The notes beneath the pieces were generated by a model, which had not been told where the DNA came from, did not search any database, and worked only from the letters and a program-made list of their open reading frames with translations. A program made the position numbers and the translations under genes. A stretch of DNA of 64,000 nt from Meconema thalassinum (taxonomy: Eukaryota > Arthropoda > Insecta > Orthoptera > Tettigoniidae), in contig OX336389.2 in assembly GCA_946902985.2 (NCBI GenBank), positions 1,012,057,441-1,012,121,440 on the forward strand. The letters are read 5' to 3'. Below are positions 9,585 to 20,177 of the stretch, piece after piece. The first letter of the stretch is position 1; each line of letters opens with the position of its first letter.

Positions 9585-12500
9585 TTATGACACATACTTT
9601 CGTAGACTATGTCTGTTTCCCTTACTATCCTCCAGCACATATGCTGTTTTGCTAATACGTTTGGAAACTATAAATGGGCCCTCGTAGAGATAAAAGAACT
9701 TGGACATGACTTTCTCTAGCTTATTTGACTGTTTCGGCACTCTAAGTAAGACTCTGTCTCCCGGCTCGAATAGGTCAAATTTAGTTTCTTTTTGTTGGCG
9801 AATTCTCTTTTGTGCTGATTTAGATAAATTCTGTTTCGCCAACTGGACAATGTAATCCATCCCTGGTTGCTTTCCCTCATTTAAACCCAACACCCTCGCT
9901 AGTTTATTTTGTGGTCTCTTTCCGAAGTGGACTTCGTATGGCGTCAATTTCGTGCTCTCATGCTGGACAGAATTCAGCCAAGTCTCGACTTTGGGAAGAT
10001 GTCCAACCCAGGCCGTATGCTTGTCATGCACTAGAGTCCGAAAAAGACGAGCCACTTCCCTTAATGGACGGGGACGCTCTGCAGAATTACCCTGAGGGTA
10101 CCTTACAGAGGAATGAACGTGTGAAATACCAGCTTCCTGCATACTGGTTCTCCATTTCTTTGCAGTAAACTGTGGTCCACTGTCAGATAGTATCCTGAGA
10201 GGAAGGCCATACTCAGGTACATACTTATTAATGATCAGACGGCTACACGCTAGTCCCGTGGCTTTCCTTAGCGGATATAGCTTGACATACTTACTAAAAG
10301 CGTCAATAACTATAAAAATGTACTCGTAGCCGTACTGTCCTTTAACGATCGGGCCAAATAAATCCACACACAGTAGTTCGCCGGGACTACTGGTGAGAAC
10401 TGCAGATCTCTCCCCCACTAAATATTTAACTGGATATTTGCTCCTTTGACAGGTGTCACACTTAGCTAAAATCCTCCTAACATCCCTTCCCATTTTACTC
10501 CAAATGAAGGCACGACCAATTTCATAGAAGACCTTGGCAGCACCAAAGTGTCCTAATTCCCTATGAATGAACCAAATTAGCACATATTGCCCACCGATTA
10601 TTCCTACATTTCCGTGCAAGAAGCCCATTCTGCATCTTGTACGTGAACCGTCCTACTTTCACAGACTTTTCTTCACTTATTTCCAACCTAGCCAGTGGCT
10701 CCCTTAACTTAACGTCATCACGTTGCTCCACTAGCATATTTCTCAGTGTCTGTAACGATGCCCTGTTGCTACTGTCCACACATGCACATAATAAAATACC
10801 GTCCTCTGCTTTAACCACAGGTTAATCCCTACATAAATTAGTGTCCCTTGATAGCATGTTTGCATGAATGTTATCTTTACCCTTAATATATTTTACTGTG
10901 AATTTGTATTCCTGCAGAGCAAGAATCCACCTACTAACTCTGTTAGAACTGAGTTTACAAGTCCTCATATACAGTAATGCATGGTGATCTGTATGGATCT
11001 CAAATTTCCCCCCTACTAAATACATTCTAAATTTCCCCAAACTGAAAACAATACCTAAAAGCTCTAACTCAGTAATCGTGTATCTTTTCTCTGCTGCTGT
11101 CAGTCCTCGCGAGGCTAAAGACACAATGCACAGATTTCCCTCATCATCTTTCTGACATAATACTCCAGCAATGCATATATGTGAAGCATCTGTCATAACC
11201 ACATATTCCTTATCTTTCAAAGGATATTTCAGCACTACAGCTTTCTCAAAACCTTCCTTCAGCGCTCTAAAAGCCTGATCATGCTTGGACTCCCATCTCC
11301 ACCGAGTCCCACTTTTAAGCAATTCCCTGAATGGTTCTACCAACCCTGAGTATTTAAGAACGAACCTCCTGAAAATGTTGCAAATTCCCAGGTATGTTTT
11401 TAACTGTTTAACATTCTGTGGCACCTCTGCGTTAAGTATCTTATTAACCCTACTTTCTTCTGGTCTTACACCTCTACTCGACATTCTATGACCTAAAAAT
11501 GTCACTTCTGACTGACAGAATGACGACTTAGACAGCTTCAAAGTGAACCCTGCCTGATCTAACTTCTGAAAAACTATATCTAAATGACGTAGATGCTCCT
11601 CAAAACTGCGTGAACTAATTACCATATCATCAATGTAAATGGTCACAAACTCTCCTGTGTCATCCCCTAATGCGATGTTTAAAGCCCTAATTAAAGCTGC
11701 TGAACTACTCTTTAACCCATAAGGTGTTCTACAAAATTGATAAAGGTTATATTTATGACTAAAAGCTGTAAATGGTCTATCTTCGTACATAAGTGGCACT
11801 TGCCAAAAACTGGAACTCAAATCTACACAAGTGAAATACTTCCTCCCCTCAAATGTTTGCATTAATTCCTCTATTGACATAGATTTCAGCTGATCTGAAC
11901 TAATTCTACTGTTAACCAAACGAGCGTCTAAACAAATACGAACTGTGCCGTCGGCCTTGGGTACCGTGATCAAAGAATTAACATATGGACTGTTAGAGTG
12001 CTCAATAATCCCATCTTCAAGCATCTGGTTAATTTGTGCCTCAACTGCACTCTGATAAGCGAAAGGTACCGGATATCTATGTCCTATGAATACTGACCTA
12101 TCAATAACGTTCAATGAATGTGTATAGCAATTGGCCATACCAATGCGATCCTCAAAAACTCGCCTATTACACAATAACACATCATTGAGCCGAACACATT
12201 GTTCCACCTCTATATTTCCCTGAAATGCAGCATCACGTAACGAGTCCTCTAGACTACCGTTCGTAATCACACTGCCCACAAAACATGGAGAACCCCGCTC
12301 TACGGCTGGCGATATCTCATTTGAAGTACAAATCACACCTACAACACTACTTCTCTGAATATGGTCATTGAACGCTACTTCTACTTCAGAATCACCCCAT
12401 TTAAATTTCAAACTCCCTACATCATAACATAAGTTACCAGACACTCTACTTAGACACTCTGAACCCAAGATAACACTGAATACTAAATTTGGAATTACAA

Positions 12501-12884
12501 GACAAATCTGCTTTTCTACATGATTATTAATTTTAATGTCTACTAAAACTTGCTTAGAAATTACTTTAGACCTCTTCCCAACAGCTGTGATAACAAAAGT
12601 GCTTTTAATTGGCATCTCCTCAAAATTTACTCCAGTTCCTTTCATTTTATCATAAAATGCACTACTTATGCAACTCTTCATACAACCACTATCAATTAAA
12701 ACATCTGTGTACGCCTCGGACACGTTAAATTTAACTATGGGGCTCTTACTGACCACCTCCTGAATAATACCTTCATCATTTAGTTCACGTAATAATTCAT
12801 TTCTTACATTTAGGTCATAGGGTTCCTGTATAAGTGTATGGACAGGGCATGTTACAGACTGAGATTCTGACCTTACCTCCTAGC
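9585..12884 (-). pseudogene. pol: Ty3/gypsy pol: protease, reverse transcriptase, RNase H, integrase
   Basis: The frame is open from about 12884, overlapping the end of gag in another frame. Counting from the in-frame GTG at 12756, it shows: an aspartic protease active site (LIDSGC, about residues 20-25); RT with motif A CVDLSSSF (about 310) and catalytic YIDD (about 374-377); and RNase H with MTDAS (about 521) and an HTDHHALLY segment. An in-frame stop at 10822-10824 and a frameshift near 10600 break it. Integrase follows at 10628-9585. It has the zinc-binding HRELGH and CDTC, then catalytic Asp in CVDLFGP, Asp in LSDSGPQF and Glu in NSAERP. All key residues are present, so decay looks mild. 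Confidence 0.93.
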
Positions 12885-14643
12885 CTGGTTCGTGTTTAAA
12901 GCATTGCTACCGCTTGGTGTAGTACTACTCACTACTGCACTGGTCTGGTTGTTCTGGGTTGTGTTAACGGTATCTCTCTGTCCGTTATTACCATTGGGCT
13001 GATTCCCTCCTTGACCCCTGTTCTGGTTATAATTATTATTGTTATTATACCTCCCTTGGTTACCCCTAAAATTATTACTTCGGCCTTGATTTCCCCTAAA
13101 ATCATTATTTCTACCTTGGTAGTTCGTACCATACCCATTTCCTCTGTACTGGTTTTGCTGGTTATTATTATTATTATTTATTATTATTATTATTTTGGTT
13201 CCCCCTATTTTGGACGCTGGCCCCTTCGCCACTGTTCCCTTGAACTTCCTGATTCCTATTCTCATTAGGCCTGTTATTATGGTTACCCTGGTTCTTACCG
13301 AAATTCTCCTCGTAACCCCCTCTTCCCAGAGCATCGAATGTACTTAATAAATTTTCCACTTGTGAAATAGATTTAACATTTTGGATACAGGCAGCTTCTT
13401 TGATTCTATATGGAAAATGTCTTAGTAATAGCCTGACTACATCACTTTCCTCCTTCAAACCATCCAGATATTTACACGTCAATACCTGTCCTAAAAAGTA
13501 CTCGGTCATAGCGTAGTTTCCTCTCGGGTTATATTTCCCACACACAATTCCCTCACGATGCTGAGACTGAATTACCTCATTCCAAAATTTCTCACAAAAT
13601 GTAACTTTAAAATCTGAAATATTCTCGAAATTGTCTCTGTAGACAGCAAACCAGTTTCTTGTCTCCCCTACAAACGCTTGCTCTAAAATCTCAACTACCT
13701 GGCACCACTCAATACTACCATCTTCCAACCTCTCCCCGAATTTATTTTCTATTGCATTCATGAACTCCATTGGACAACCCTGCCGATTACTGAATTTGCC
13801 TAGTTCTATTTCCCTGTGTGTGCTATTCACATAAACTGGCCTACTCTGACTATTTTCCTGCCTAATTCTAGCTTTCAACTTCTGTTCTAATTCAGCAATT
13901 TTCTCCTCAGCTTTTCTGTCAATATTAGTTACAGTTAACCTAATGCTCCCTTCCGATGCTTCAACTTTACCATTTAACTTAGCTTGTTTCTCATTAATCT
14001 CATTAATGCTTTCCTTATTCCTCTCCCTGAAATCATTAACTTCAGTGATTATTTCTCCATGAACTTCATCAATTCTTCCCCCCAGCTGTTCTTTAACCTC
14101 TTTAGTTGCTACCTGAATTTTGTCAATTTCTCCTCCCAATTGCTTTTTGACCTGCTGTGTTTCAAGTTGCACTAGTTCTTTTAAATTTTCAGCCTGTGTA
14201 CTGATTCTAATTTCTAACTCCTCCTGTACTTTTCCTAATTTTCTGTCTACATCTGCAATAATCTCTTTAGCCTTCTCTTCCATCACCCCTCTGATCTCAC
14301 CTCTAATCAGCTCAAATTTATCACTAATTTCCCTACTGTTTTGTTCAAGTTTAGTATTTAAACTATCGCTCAATTCCCTATTACTCTCTTTATTTTCCCT
14401 ACTATTTTGTTCAAGTTGAGCATTCAGAGTTTCAGTACTCTCTTTATTTTCCCTACTATTTTGTTCAAGTTTAGCATTATTTTGTTCCGAGTTTAGCATT
14501 TAAAGCATCTGTGCTAATTTCATTTTGTTGCATTAACTGAAGAAGCACACTCTCTAACCCTGCTTGACTGTTCTGATTACCCCCCTCAGTATCAGGATTT
14601 ACCTCCGACATCCCTGTACTGCTTTCATTTCCAAGACTAGCCA
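12873..14643 (-). pseudogene. gag: Ty3/gypsy gag with coiled coil and Asn/Gly/Arg-rich tail (element 1)
   Basis: The start is ATG at 14643 (MASLGNESSTGMSEVN). A 1-nt frameshift near 14490 leads into the long frame 14499-13174. Residues 1-210 are a charged coiled coil with repeated LEQNSRENKES-type units. A Gag capsid-like region follows (QGCPMEFMNAIENKF, then ETRNWFAVYRDNF, then FCEKFWNEV). A second frameshift in an ATT repeat near 13160-13200 shifts into the Asn/Gly/Arg-rich tail (13334-12873). The tail replaces a CCHC knuckle and ends NTNQARR. It probably forms particles and binds RNA. Confidence 0.85.
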
Positions 14644-14802
14644 TACTGCTCGTATCTTAACTATCCAACTCGTGACCACTACGCAACTTCATCTCTTCCT
14701 TAACACTACCCATGCTGATACACACCGATAAATGAAAAACCCCCAAAATACAGGCACAGAAATATATACCCTTCTCCTTCCACAAATGTTATTACGTTTT
14801 CT

Positions 14803-14820
14803 GCCCCATGTTGGTAGTGA
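14803..14820 (-). promoter_or_regulatory. Candidate primer-binding site, element 1
   Basis: On the minus strand tcactaccaacatggggc begins 4 nt inside the 5' LTR. It matches the tRNA-Lys-type site TGGCGCCCAACGTGGGGC (recalled) at 13 of 18 positions, including CCAAC and TGGGGC. The first TGG is degenerate, so the primer identity is uncertain. Confidence 0.45.
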
Positions 14821-15057
14821 CAAGTGAAACGGTTTTTACTGGCCCTCACTGTTGGGGTGTACAAATGTAATGTTTACTCTGACTAAGATATGTTGTATTA
14901 ATGGGCGCCAAGCCCTCAACGCTATGTTGAAATCTAAATTTATATTTAACAACACCTAGCTCTGGTAGAACACCTTCAAGAATCTTTACACTCAGATCGT
15001 GGTATGATTTGATCATTAACCCAACTAACAATTGTATCAGGAGAAGGAATTTGGTCT

Positions 15058-18000
15058 TTTATTATTATTTAGGCTATCACTCGTGATACGAGTATGATTG
15101 TCTTCCAAGTTACATTTATGTAAATCTTCGCTGTAATCCAACATTAGGCCTAATCATATTGCGTGAGTTCTTTGGTGACTGTACAGTCCGATCCGAGAAC
15201 CACAGACTCTTTCACAATATTGGCACACAAGGTCTTGAGCAGCCAATGGATCTTGGGGGTTGATCATTCTGCGAATCATGCGCTCTTTCCTGGCATTTCT
15301 TTTTTCAGCCAGAAGCCTTCTTCTCTCTTGTTCGAAGTACAAGTGGCCTTGATGGACGTTGCGGCGCCACTCTGATCTGTCGGATGCGACAGCTTCCCAG
15401 TTACCTGTATCAATTTGACATTTCTTCAAGTTGGTCTTCAGAACATCTTTGTAGCGTTTTTGTTGCCCACCCTGCTTTCTCTGACCGACTTTCAGCTGGC
15501 AATATAAGATTTGTTTTGGGAGGCGGGACTCAGGCATGCGAACTACATGTCCTGTCCATCGAAGTTGGTGTTTTATAATGAGAGCCTCTATACTAATAGT
15601 GCTAGCTTCCTCTAAAACACTTGTGTTAGTGCGCCGGTCTTGCCATTTAATACCAAGAATTCTCCTAAGGCATCGTTGATGGTATTTTTCTAAAGATACG
15701 AGGTGCCTTCTGTAAGTAACCCAGGTTTCGCAGCCATAAAGCAGAGTGGGAACTACAACAGCTTGATAAACGTATAATTTTGTTAGAATGCTAATGTCGT
15801 GGTTGTCAAACACGCGAACGAGCAAACGACCAAAGGCTGCACTGGCACATTGGAGGCGGTGTTGAATCTCAGCGTCAATGTTTGCATTTGTTGATAGGTG
15901 ACTACCCAAATAGGGAAAATGATCTATATTCTTTAGTTTATGTCCATCAATCATGATAGCAGGAGCAGTAGCCCTGTCATGTGATGTAGGCTGATGAAGA
16001 ACCTGTGTTTTATTGGTGTTTATATCCAGACCAATGCTTCTGTATGCCTCATTGAACACATTCAGGGTGGTTTGAAGATCTTCATCTGAATTTGCTAAGA
16101 TGACATTGTCATCAGCATACTGGAGATCAAGAACGGATGTAGCTGACACTTTAGTTTTTGCACGTAATCTGTTGAGATTGAATAAACCTCCATCTGTCCT
16201 GGATATAATTTCAACACCCTTTGGAATCTTTTCTTGGACCAAATTTAGTACAACACTAACATATATTGAGAAGAGTGTGGGGGCAATCACACATCCCTGT
16301 TTGACACCCGTTGTAATCTTAAATGGCTCTCCAGGGCCATTGCTGTTAAGGACCGTGCCATTCATATCATCATGTAGTAATCGAAGAATTTGAATGAATT
16401 TTGGGGGGCAGCCAAGTGTGGCAAGAATCCTCCATAGCATTTCTCGATTGACCGAATCAAATGCTTTAACAATATCTATGAAAGCCATATATAGAGGGCG
16501 TCCTTGCTCTCGGGATTTCTCCTGCATCTGCCTAGCACAGAAGATCATATCAGTTGTGCTTCGATTAGGTCGAAAGCCACACTGAGTTTCAGGCAGTATT
16601 TCTTCGGCCAACGGCTTCAAACGGTTGGATAAGACGTTGGCCAGGATTTTACCAGCAACAGAAAGCAACGATATACCTCGATAATTACCACATTGTGCCC
16701 TATCACCTTTCTTAAAGATGGTTATTATCAAGGCATCCCTTAGGTCTTTAGGTATGGTAATGGTAGTCCATATTTTAAGTATGAGTTGGTGTATGTGATG
16801 AACTAGAGTAGTATTCCCTACTTTAAAGAGCTCAGCAGGAATCCCATCCATGCCTGATGCTTTATTGTTTTTGAGCTGATTGATGGCAGATTCAATTTCT
16901 GATAGAGGCGGAGGATCATCAAGATGGTATTTAGGAGGTCTCTGATGAAGTTGGGTGAAAATGTTATTATCAACCTGTGTGTCCCTGTTGAGTAGCTCTT
17001 CAAAATGTTCTTTCCAACGGGAATTAATGGAGTTTGTGTCTCTAAGAAGTTCCGTGCTATCTTTAGACTGCAGAGGATTCAAACCATGATAATGTGGCCC
17101 ATATATAGTTCTTGTTGCTTTGAAGAAAGCATGAGTATTATTCGTTTCGGCTAGATGCTGCATTTCACGGGATTTGGAGATCCACCATTGATTTTTCAAG
17201 ACCCGAGTTTTCCTTTGCACTTCAGCCTTTGCATCTTTATACAGTTGCTGTTTGGAGATAGAAGTTGGATTGGCTTGCCATGCATGGAATGCTTTCCTCT
17301 TCTTATCAATAAGATTCTGGATTTCTGCATCATTCTCATCAAACCAGTCAGCATGCCTCATCTTGCCGAAACCAATCGATTCTTCACACGCTGAGAGTAT
17401 AGCAGACTTGACTGTTTGCCAATGTTCCTCAACCTTTTCAGGGTAATTATCTGGTAACTTTTCATTCAGAAGTTCATGAAATTTCCTTTTAGCAGTAACG
17501 TTTTGTAAACGTTCGGTGTTCACCCTGCGCCTGATGTGCTTTCTCTGTTTTCTGTGCTTTTGGAGAATTTGTAGAGTCATTACAGATCTTATTAATCGAT
17601 GATCCGTCCAGCAGTCATCAGCACTTGTCAGAGCCCTTGTGAGTAGTACGTCACGCTTGTCTCTTGCTCGCACAATCACGTAATCAAGTAGGTGCCAGTG
17701 TTTTGATCTAGGATGCTGCCATGAAGTCTTAAATTTGTCCTTCTGTCGGAATAGTGTGTTTGTGATTACGAGGCTATGTTCAGAACACTTGGATAGAAGG
17801 AGTGTCCCATTAGAATTGCATTTCCCAACACCATCTTTTCCAATAACATCAGCCCATAATGCTGCGTCTCTTCCAACGCGAGCATTGAAGTCTCCTAGGA
17901 GGATGATTTTATCAGATTGCGGTATATCCTTCAAGATCACATCAAGTTGAGAGTAAAATACTTCCTTCTGTTCATCATCAGAGGTGAGAGTTGGAGCATA

Positions 18001-19129
18001 TGCACTAATTACAGTCGCTCGTCGGCTGTTTTTTAACTTTAGTCGTAGTGTCATAAGCCTTTCATTTATACCATGTGGAAGTTCATCGAGAAGGTTGACA
18101 AGCTCGTTCTTAATGGCAAAGCCAACTCCATGAATACGTTGATCTTCAGTGTCTTTCCCTTTCCAGAAGAAAGTGTAGCCACCTCCATGTTCCTTCAGTT
18201 GTCCTTCACTGGCTAACCTTGTTTCGCTGAGTGCGGCAATATGAATGTTGAATCTTTTCAGCTCACGGGCAACAATTGCCGTTCGCCTTTGTGGTCGATT
18301 ATGTGTGTCATTGTCCATCAAAGTACGGACATTCCATGTAGCAAAATTAATTTTCATTGTGGTTCGACCGCTTGTGGTGTACCCTCTGAACGCGGTTATC
18401 CAGTCGGGTGATATTAGGCTGACTATTTTTAGGGCACCTTTTTTAGCCCCCTCCCCATTCAGGGTAAGCAGAGTGGATCCTAAACAGGCCTGCTTAGTCA
18501 CGAATGCAGCATACGAATTGCTCTACAGCCCATCCTCAAGCAAAGCGAAGATCACACATTCGTCGCCTACGTGCCGGTTCATCACTAGGAGCTCCCAGAC
18601 AACACAATCCTGCTCCCGTCACAACTCCCCGATCGCCGCAGGACTTGTGATTAATTGGCGAATAGATTTTGTATCCTTCCTTCGTTGTTTAGAAGACGCC
18701 TGTGCGTGACATCTTTTAACGTGGGCATGTTGTTGCACATCAACAGACACACAGTACTTGACAGATACAGGGCCTTTATCCAGTGGCATAGAAGCTATGA
18801 CGACTGGTGGTCCTGGACTGTTGCAGCCTTCATCCGCCTTCCCAACCGTTCGGGCAATACTAGTTGCTCATGCGCTTGGTCCACCGTTGAGGTCTTCTAT
18901 GCCGTTGACCATTATTGGTTCATCCGCCTTAAGAGATAGTTTCCCATCTCAAGGGCAAGAGAGTGCCCTAACCTCAATCTGCTCATCCGCCTTACATAAG
19001 CCGTTGGCAGGAGAGAGGGGAACTCCTTATCCCGGGAGTTATTCGGTCGTCAGAGCCTCGTCAGTATGGAGCAGGGTGTACCACGTGCAGGTGAGGATGA
19101 CGTTTGGATAGAGAGAATCTACCCCTTGC
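15058..19129 (-). mobile_element. Full-length-looking non-LTR retrotransposon inserted in the Ty3 5' LTR
   Basis: It is flanked by a 34-bp target-site duplication, starting actaacaattg and ending tttggtct, at 15024-15057 and 19130-19163. It has about 0.63 kb of 5' leader (18502-19129), one long ORF, a short 3' region and a TAATAA-type tail at the left edge. The leader carries the decamer catccgcctt three times (18831, 18921, 18983). Confidence 0.92.
15154..18501 (-). CDS. LINE ORF: endonuclease, reverse transcriptase and C-terminal zinc finger (1115 aa), apparently intact
   Basis: An uninterrupted frame of 1115 residues. An APE-type endonuclease starts at about residue 49 (MKINFATWNVRTL), with SETRL, LLGDFNARVG and WTDHRLI as catalytic segments. 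The RT has FIDIVKAFDSVN (motif A), TTGVKQGCVIAPTLFSIY (motif B) and LQYADDNVI (motif C). The C-terminal LINE domain (RRILGIKWQDRRTN, then HQLRWTGHVVRMPE) is followed by a classical C2H2 finger at the end, with spacing C-x2-C-x12-H-x3-H. The product nicks DNA and primes cDNA synthesis there. The clade (I, Jockey or RTE-like) is not resolved. The intact frame suggests a young copy. Whether translation starts at 18501 or at the Met before KINFATW is unclear. Confidence 0.9.
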   Translation of the reverse strand: MTKQACLGSTLLTLNGEGAKKGALKIVSLISPDWITAFRGYTTSGRTTMKINFATWNVRTLMDNDTHNRPQRRTAIVARELKRFNIHIAALSETRLASEGQLKEHGGGYTFFWKGKDTEDQRIHGVGFAIKNELVNLLDELPHGINERLMTLRLKLKNSRRATVISAYAPTLTSDDEQKEVFYSQLDVILKDIPQSDKIILLGDFNARVGRDAALWADVIGKDGVGKCNSNGTLLLSKCSEHSLVITNTLFRQKDKFKTSWQHPRSKHWHLLDYVIVRARDKRDVLLTRALTSADDCWTDHRLIRSVMTLQILQKHRKQRKHIRRRVNTERLQNVTAKRKFHELLNEKLPDNYPEKVEEHWQTVKSAILSACEESIGFGKMRHADWFDENDAEIQNLIDKKRKAFHAWQANPTSISKQQLYKDAKAEVQRKTRVLKNQWWISKSREMQHLAETNNTHAFFKATRTIYGPHYHGLNPLQSKDSTELLRDTNSINSRWKEHFEELLNRDTQVDNNIFTQLHQRPPKYHLDDPPPLSEIESAINQLKNNKASGMDGIPAELFKVGNTTLVHHIHQLILKIWTTITIPKDLRDALIITIFKKGDRAQCGNYRGISLLSVAGKILANVLSNRLKPLAEEILPETQCGFRPNRSTTDMIFCARQMQEKSREQGRPLYMAFIDIVKAFDSVNREMLWRILATLGCPPKFIQILRLLHDDMNGTVLNSNGPGEPFKITTGVKQGCVIAPTLFSIYVSVVLNLVQEKIPKGVEIISRTDGGLFNLNRLRAKTKVSATSVLDLQYADDNVILANSDEDLQTTLNVFNEAYRSIGLDINTNKTQVLHQPTSHDRATAPAIMIDGHKLKNIDHFPYLGSHLSTNANIDAEIQHRLQCASAAFGRLLVRVFDNHDISILTKLYVYQAVVVPTLLYGCETWVTYRRHLVSLEKYHQRCLRRILGIKWQDRRTNTSVLEEASTISIEALIIKHQLRWTGHVVRMPESRLPKQILYCQLKVGQRKQGGQQKRYKDVLKTNLKKCQIDTGNWEAVASDRSEWRRNVHQGHLYFEQERRRLLAEKRNARKERMIRRMINPQDPLAAQDLVCQYCERVCGSRIGLYSHQRTHAI

Positions 19130-20177
19130 ACTAACAATTGTATCAGGAGAAGGAATTTGGTCTATATCTAATGCTACCTACTGAAAGCAAAGATTGCATG
19201 GTTAAAAGAAATGAATTTATTATATAAAATAAGTATAGCAAAATTAATAATAATAATAATAATAATATATTTTAAATTTAAATTGGAGCGTTGCGATTTG
19301 AATATTACCGCTAGAGAATTACGTGAAAACGGAGTCGGATGAATTACTGATTTTACTATTATTCCCAAGCTATGAAGTTTCTGAAATACTGAATATGAAA
19401 CAAAGAAACGAGAGATTATGTAGTTCTGAGTCATTCGCGCTTACCATTGGAAATTGCCGTAGCATTTCCCTCGTACTGGATGCTGAAGAGAGCTTCCCAC
19501 ATCCTTCTGGACGTCGTCATCTTCTTCGTTAGTTGTAGAAATATTTGTAGAAATGTTATATTTATGGTCCGATCACATCTGAGCCAACCACACGTGCAAC
19601 CACAACGGTCAAGTTTTACAAAGATAATCGCCCTGCCTCCTCGGCGCGCAAACCATATATGCACTCGTCACCTCCCCTCTCTGGTGCCGTCTTCTTCTCG
19701 CCCACTCTTCTATGATTGGCTGCGCTACCACGCGATCCTCCCCACCTCAGGGTCATTACACTCGGTGCGACGATGATGTCGATTACCGGTCCAGGCCATT
19801 TCGCCTTTTCTTGAAGCAGCAACCCCGCTTGCGTCACGCTTCTTGACAAGAATAAGCCTGTAGCCGAATTCCCAGTGACTAATCTCTCTCAACAAACTCT
19901 AACTGACAAAATCCGAAAAATTCCATAATCATATAATTTTCCGCGATAATGTTGTTCGTAATAATTCGCTTGATAGTGTTTTCTATAACATCGAAAACCT
20001 ATCTGTATACTTATAATCTTATAAAAAAACGCTCCAAAAATACCTTAATAATAATAATAATAAGTTACATGAAAACTTCTTTTGGCTGAACAATTTGCCG
20101 CGTAAATAAATATAGAATGGCTTCCTACTGACTTATATCAGTGGCGTAAAATAACCTCGCAAAACACGTTACAGTCT

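Larger units (their letters stand above)
5032..20173 (-). mobile_element. Autonomous Ty3/gypsy LTR retrotransposon (element 1)
   Basis: The LTRs are 5032-6270 and 14825-20173 (interrupted), both TGAAACGG...ACACGTTACA, about 1.24 kb. Minus-strand order is 5' LTR (right), PBS-like site, gag, pol (protease, RT, RNase H, integrase), 3' LTR (left). That order is typical of Ty3/Metaviridae. The TSD is 4 bp: gact at 5028-5031 and gtct at 20174-20177. The uninterrupted paralogous LTR of element 2 at about 28622 has gtct at the same place and serves as an empty-site control. Internal stops and frameshifts make it defective. Confidence 0.93.
14825..20173 (-). repeat. Element 1, 5' LTR (right), interrupted by a LINE
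   Basis: The LTR parts are 14825-15057 and 19164-20173, about 1243 bp together. They match 5032-6270. The LINE at 15058-19129 separates them. The outer end acacgttaca at 20164-20173 is followed by TSD gtct. Confidence 0.92.

Noticed and set aside
12932..13268. Ile/Thr-rich frames overlapping the gag tail
   Set aside because: They are other-frame readings of the AAT/ATT-rich Asn-coding region of gag.
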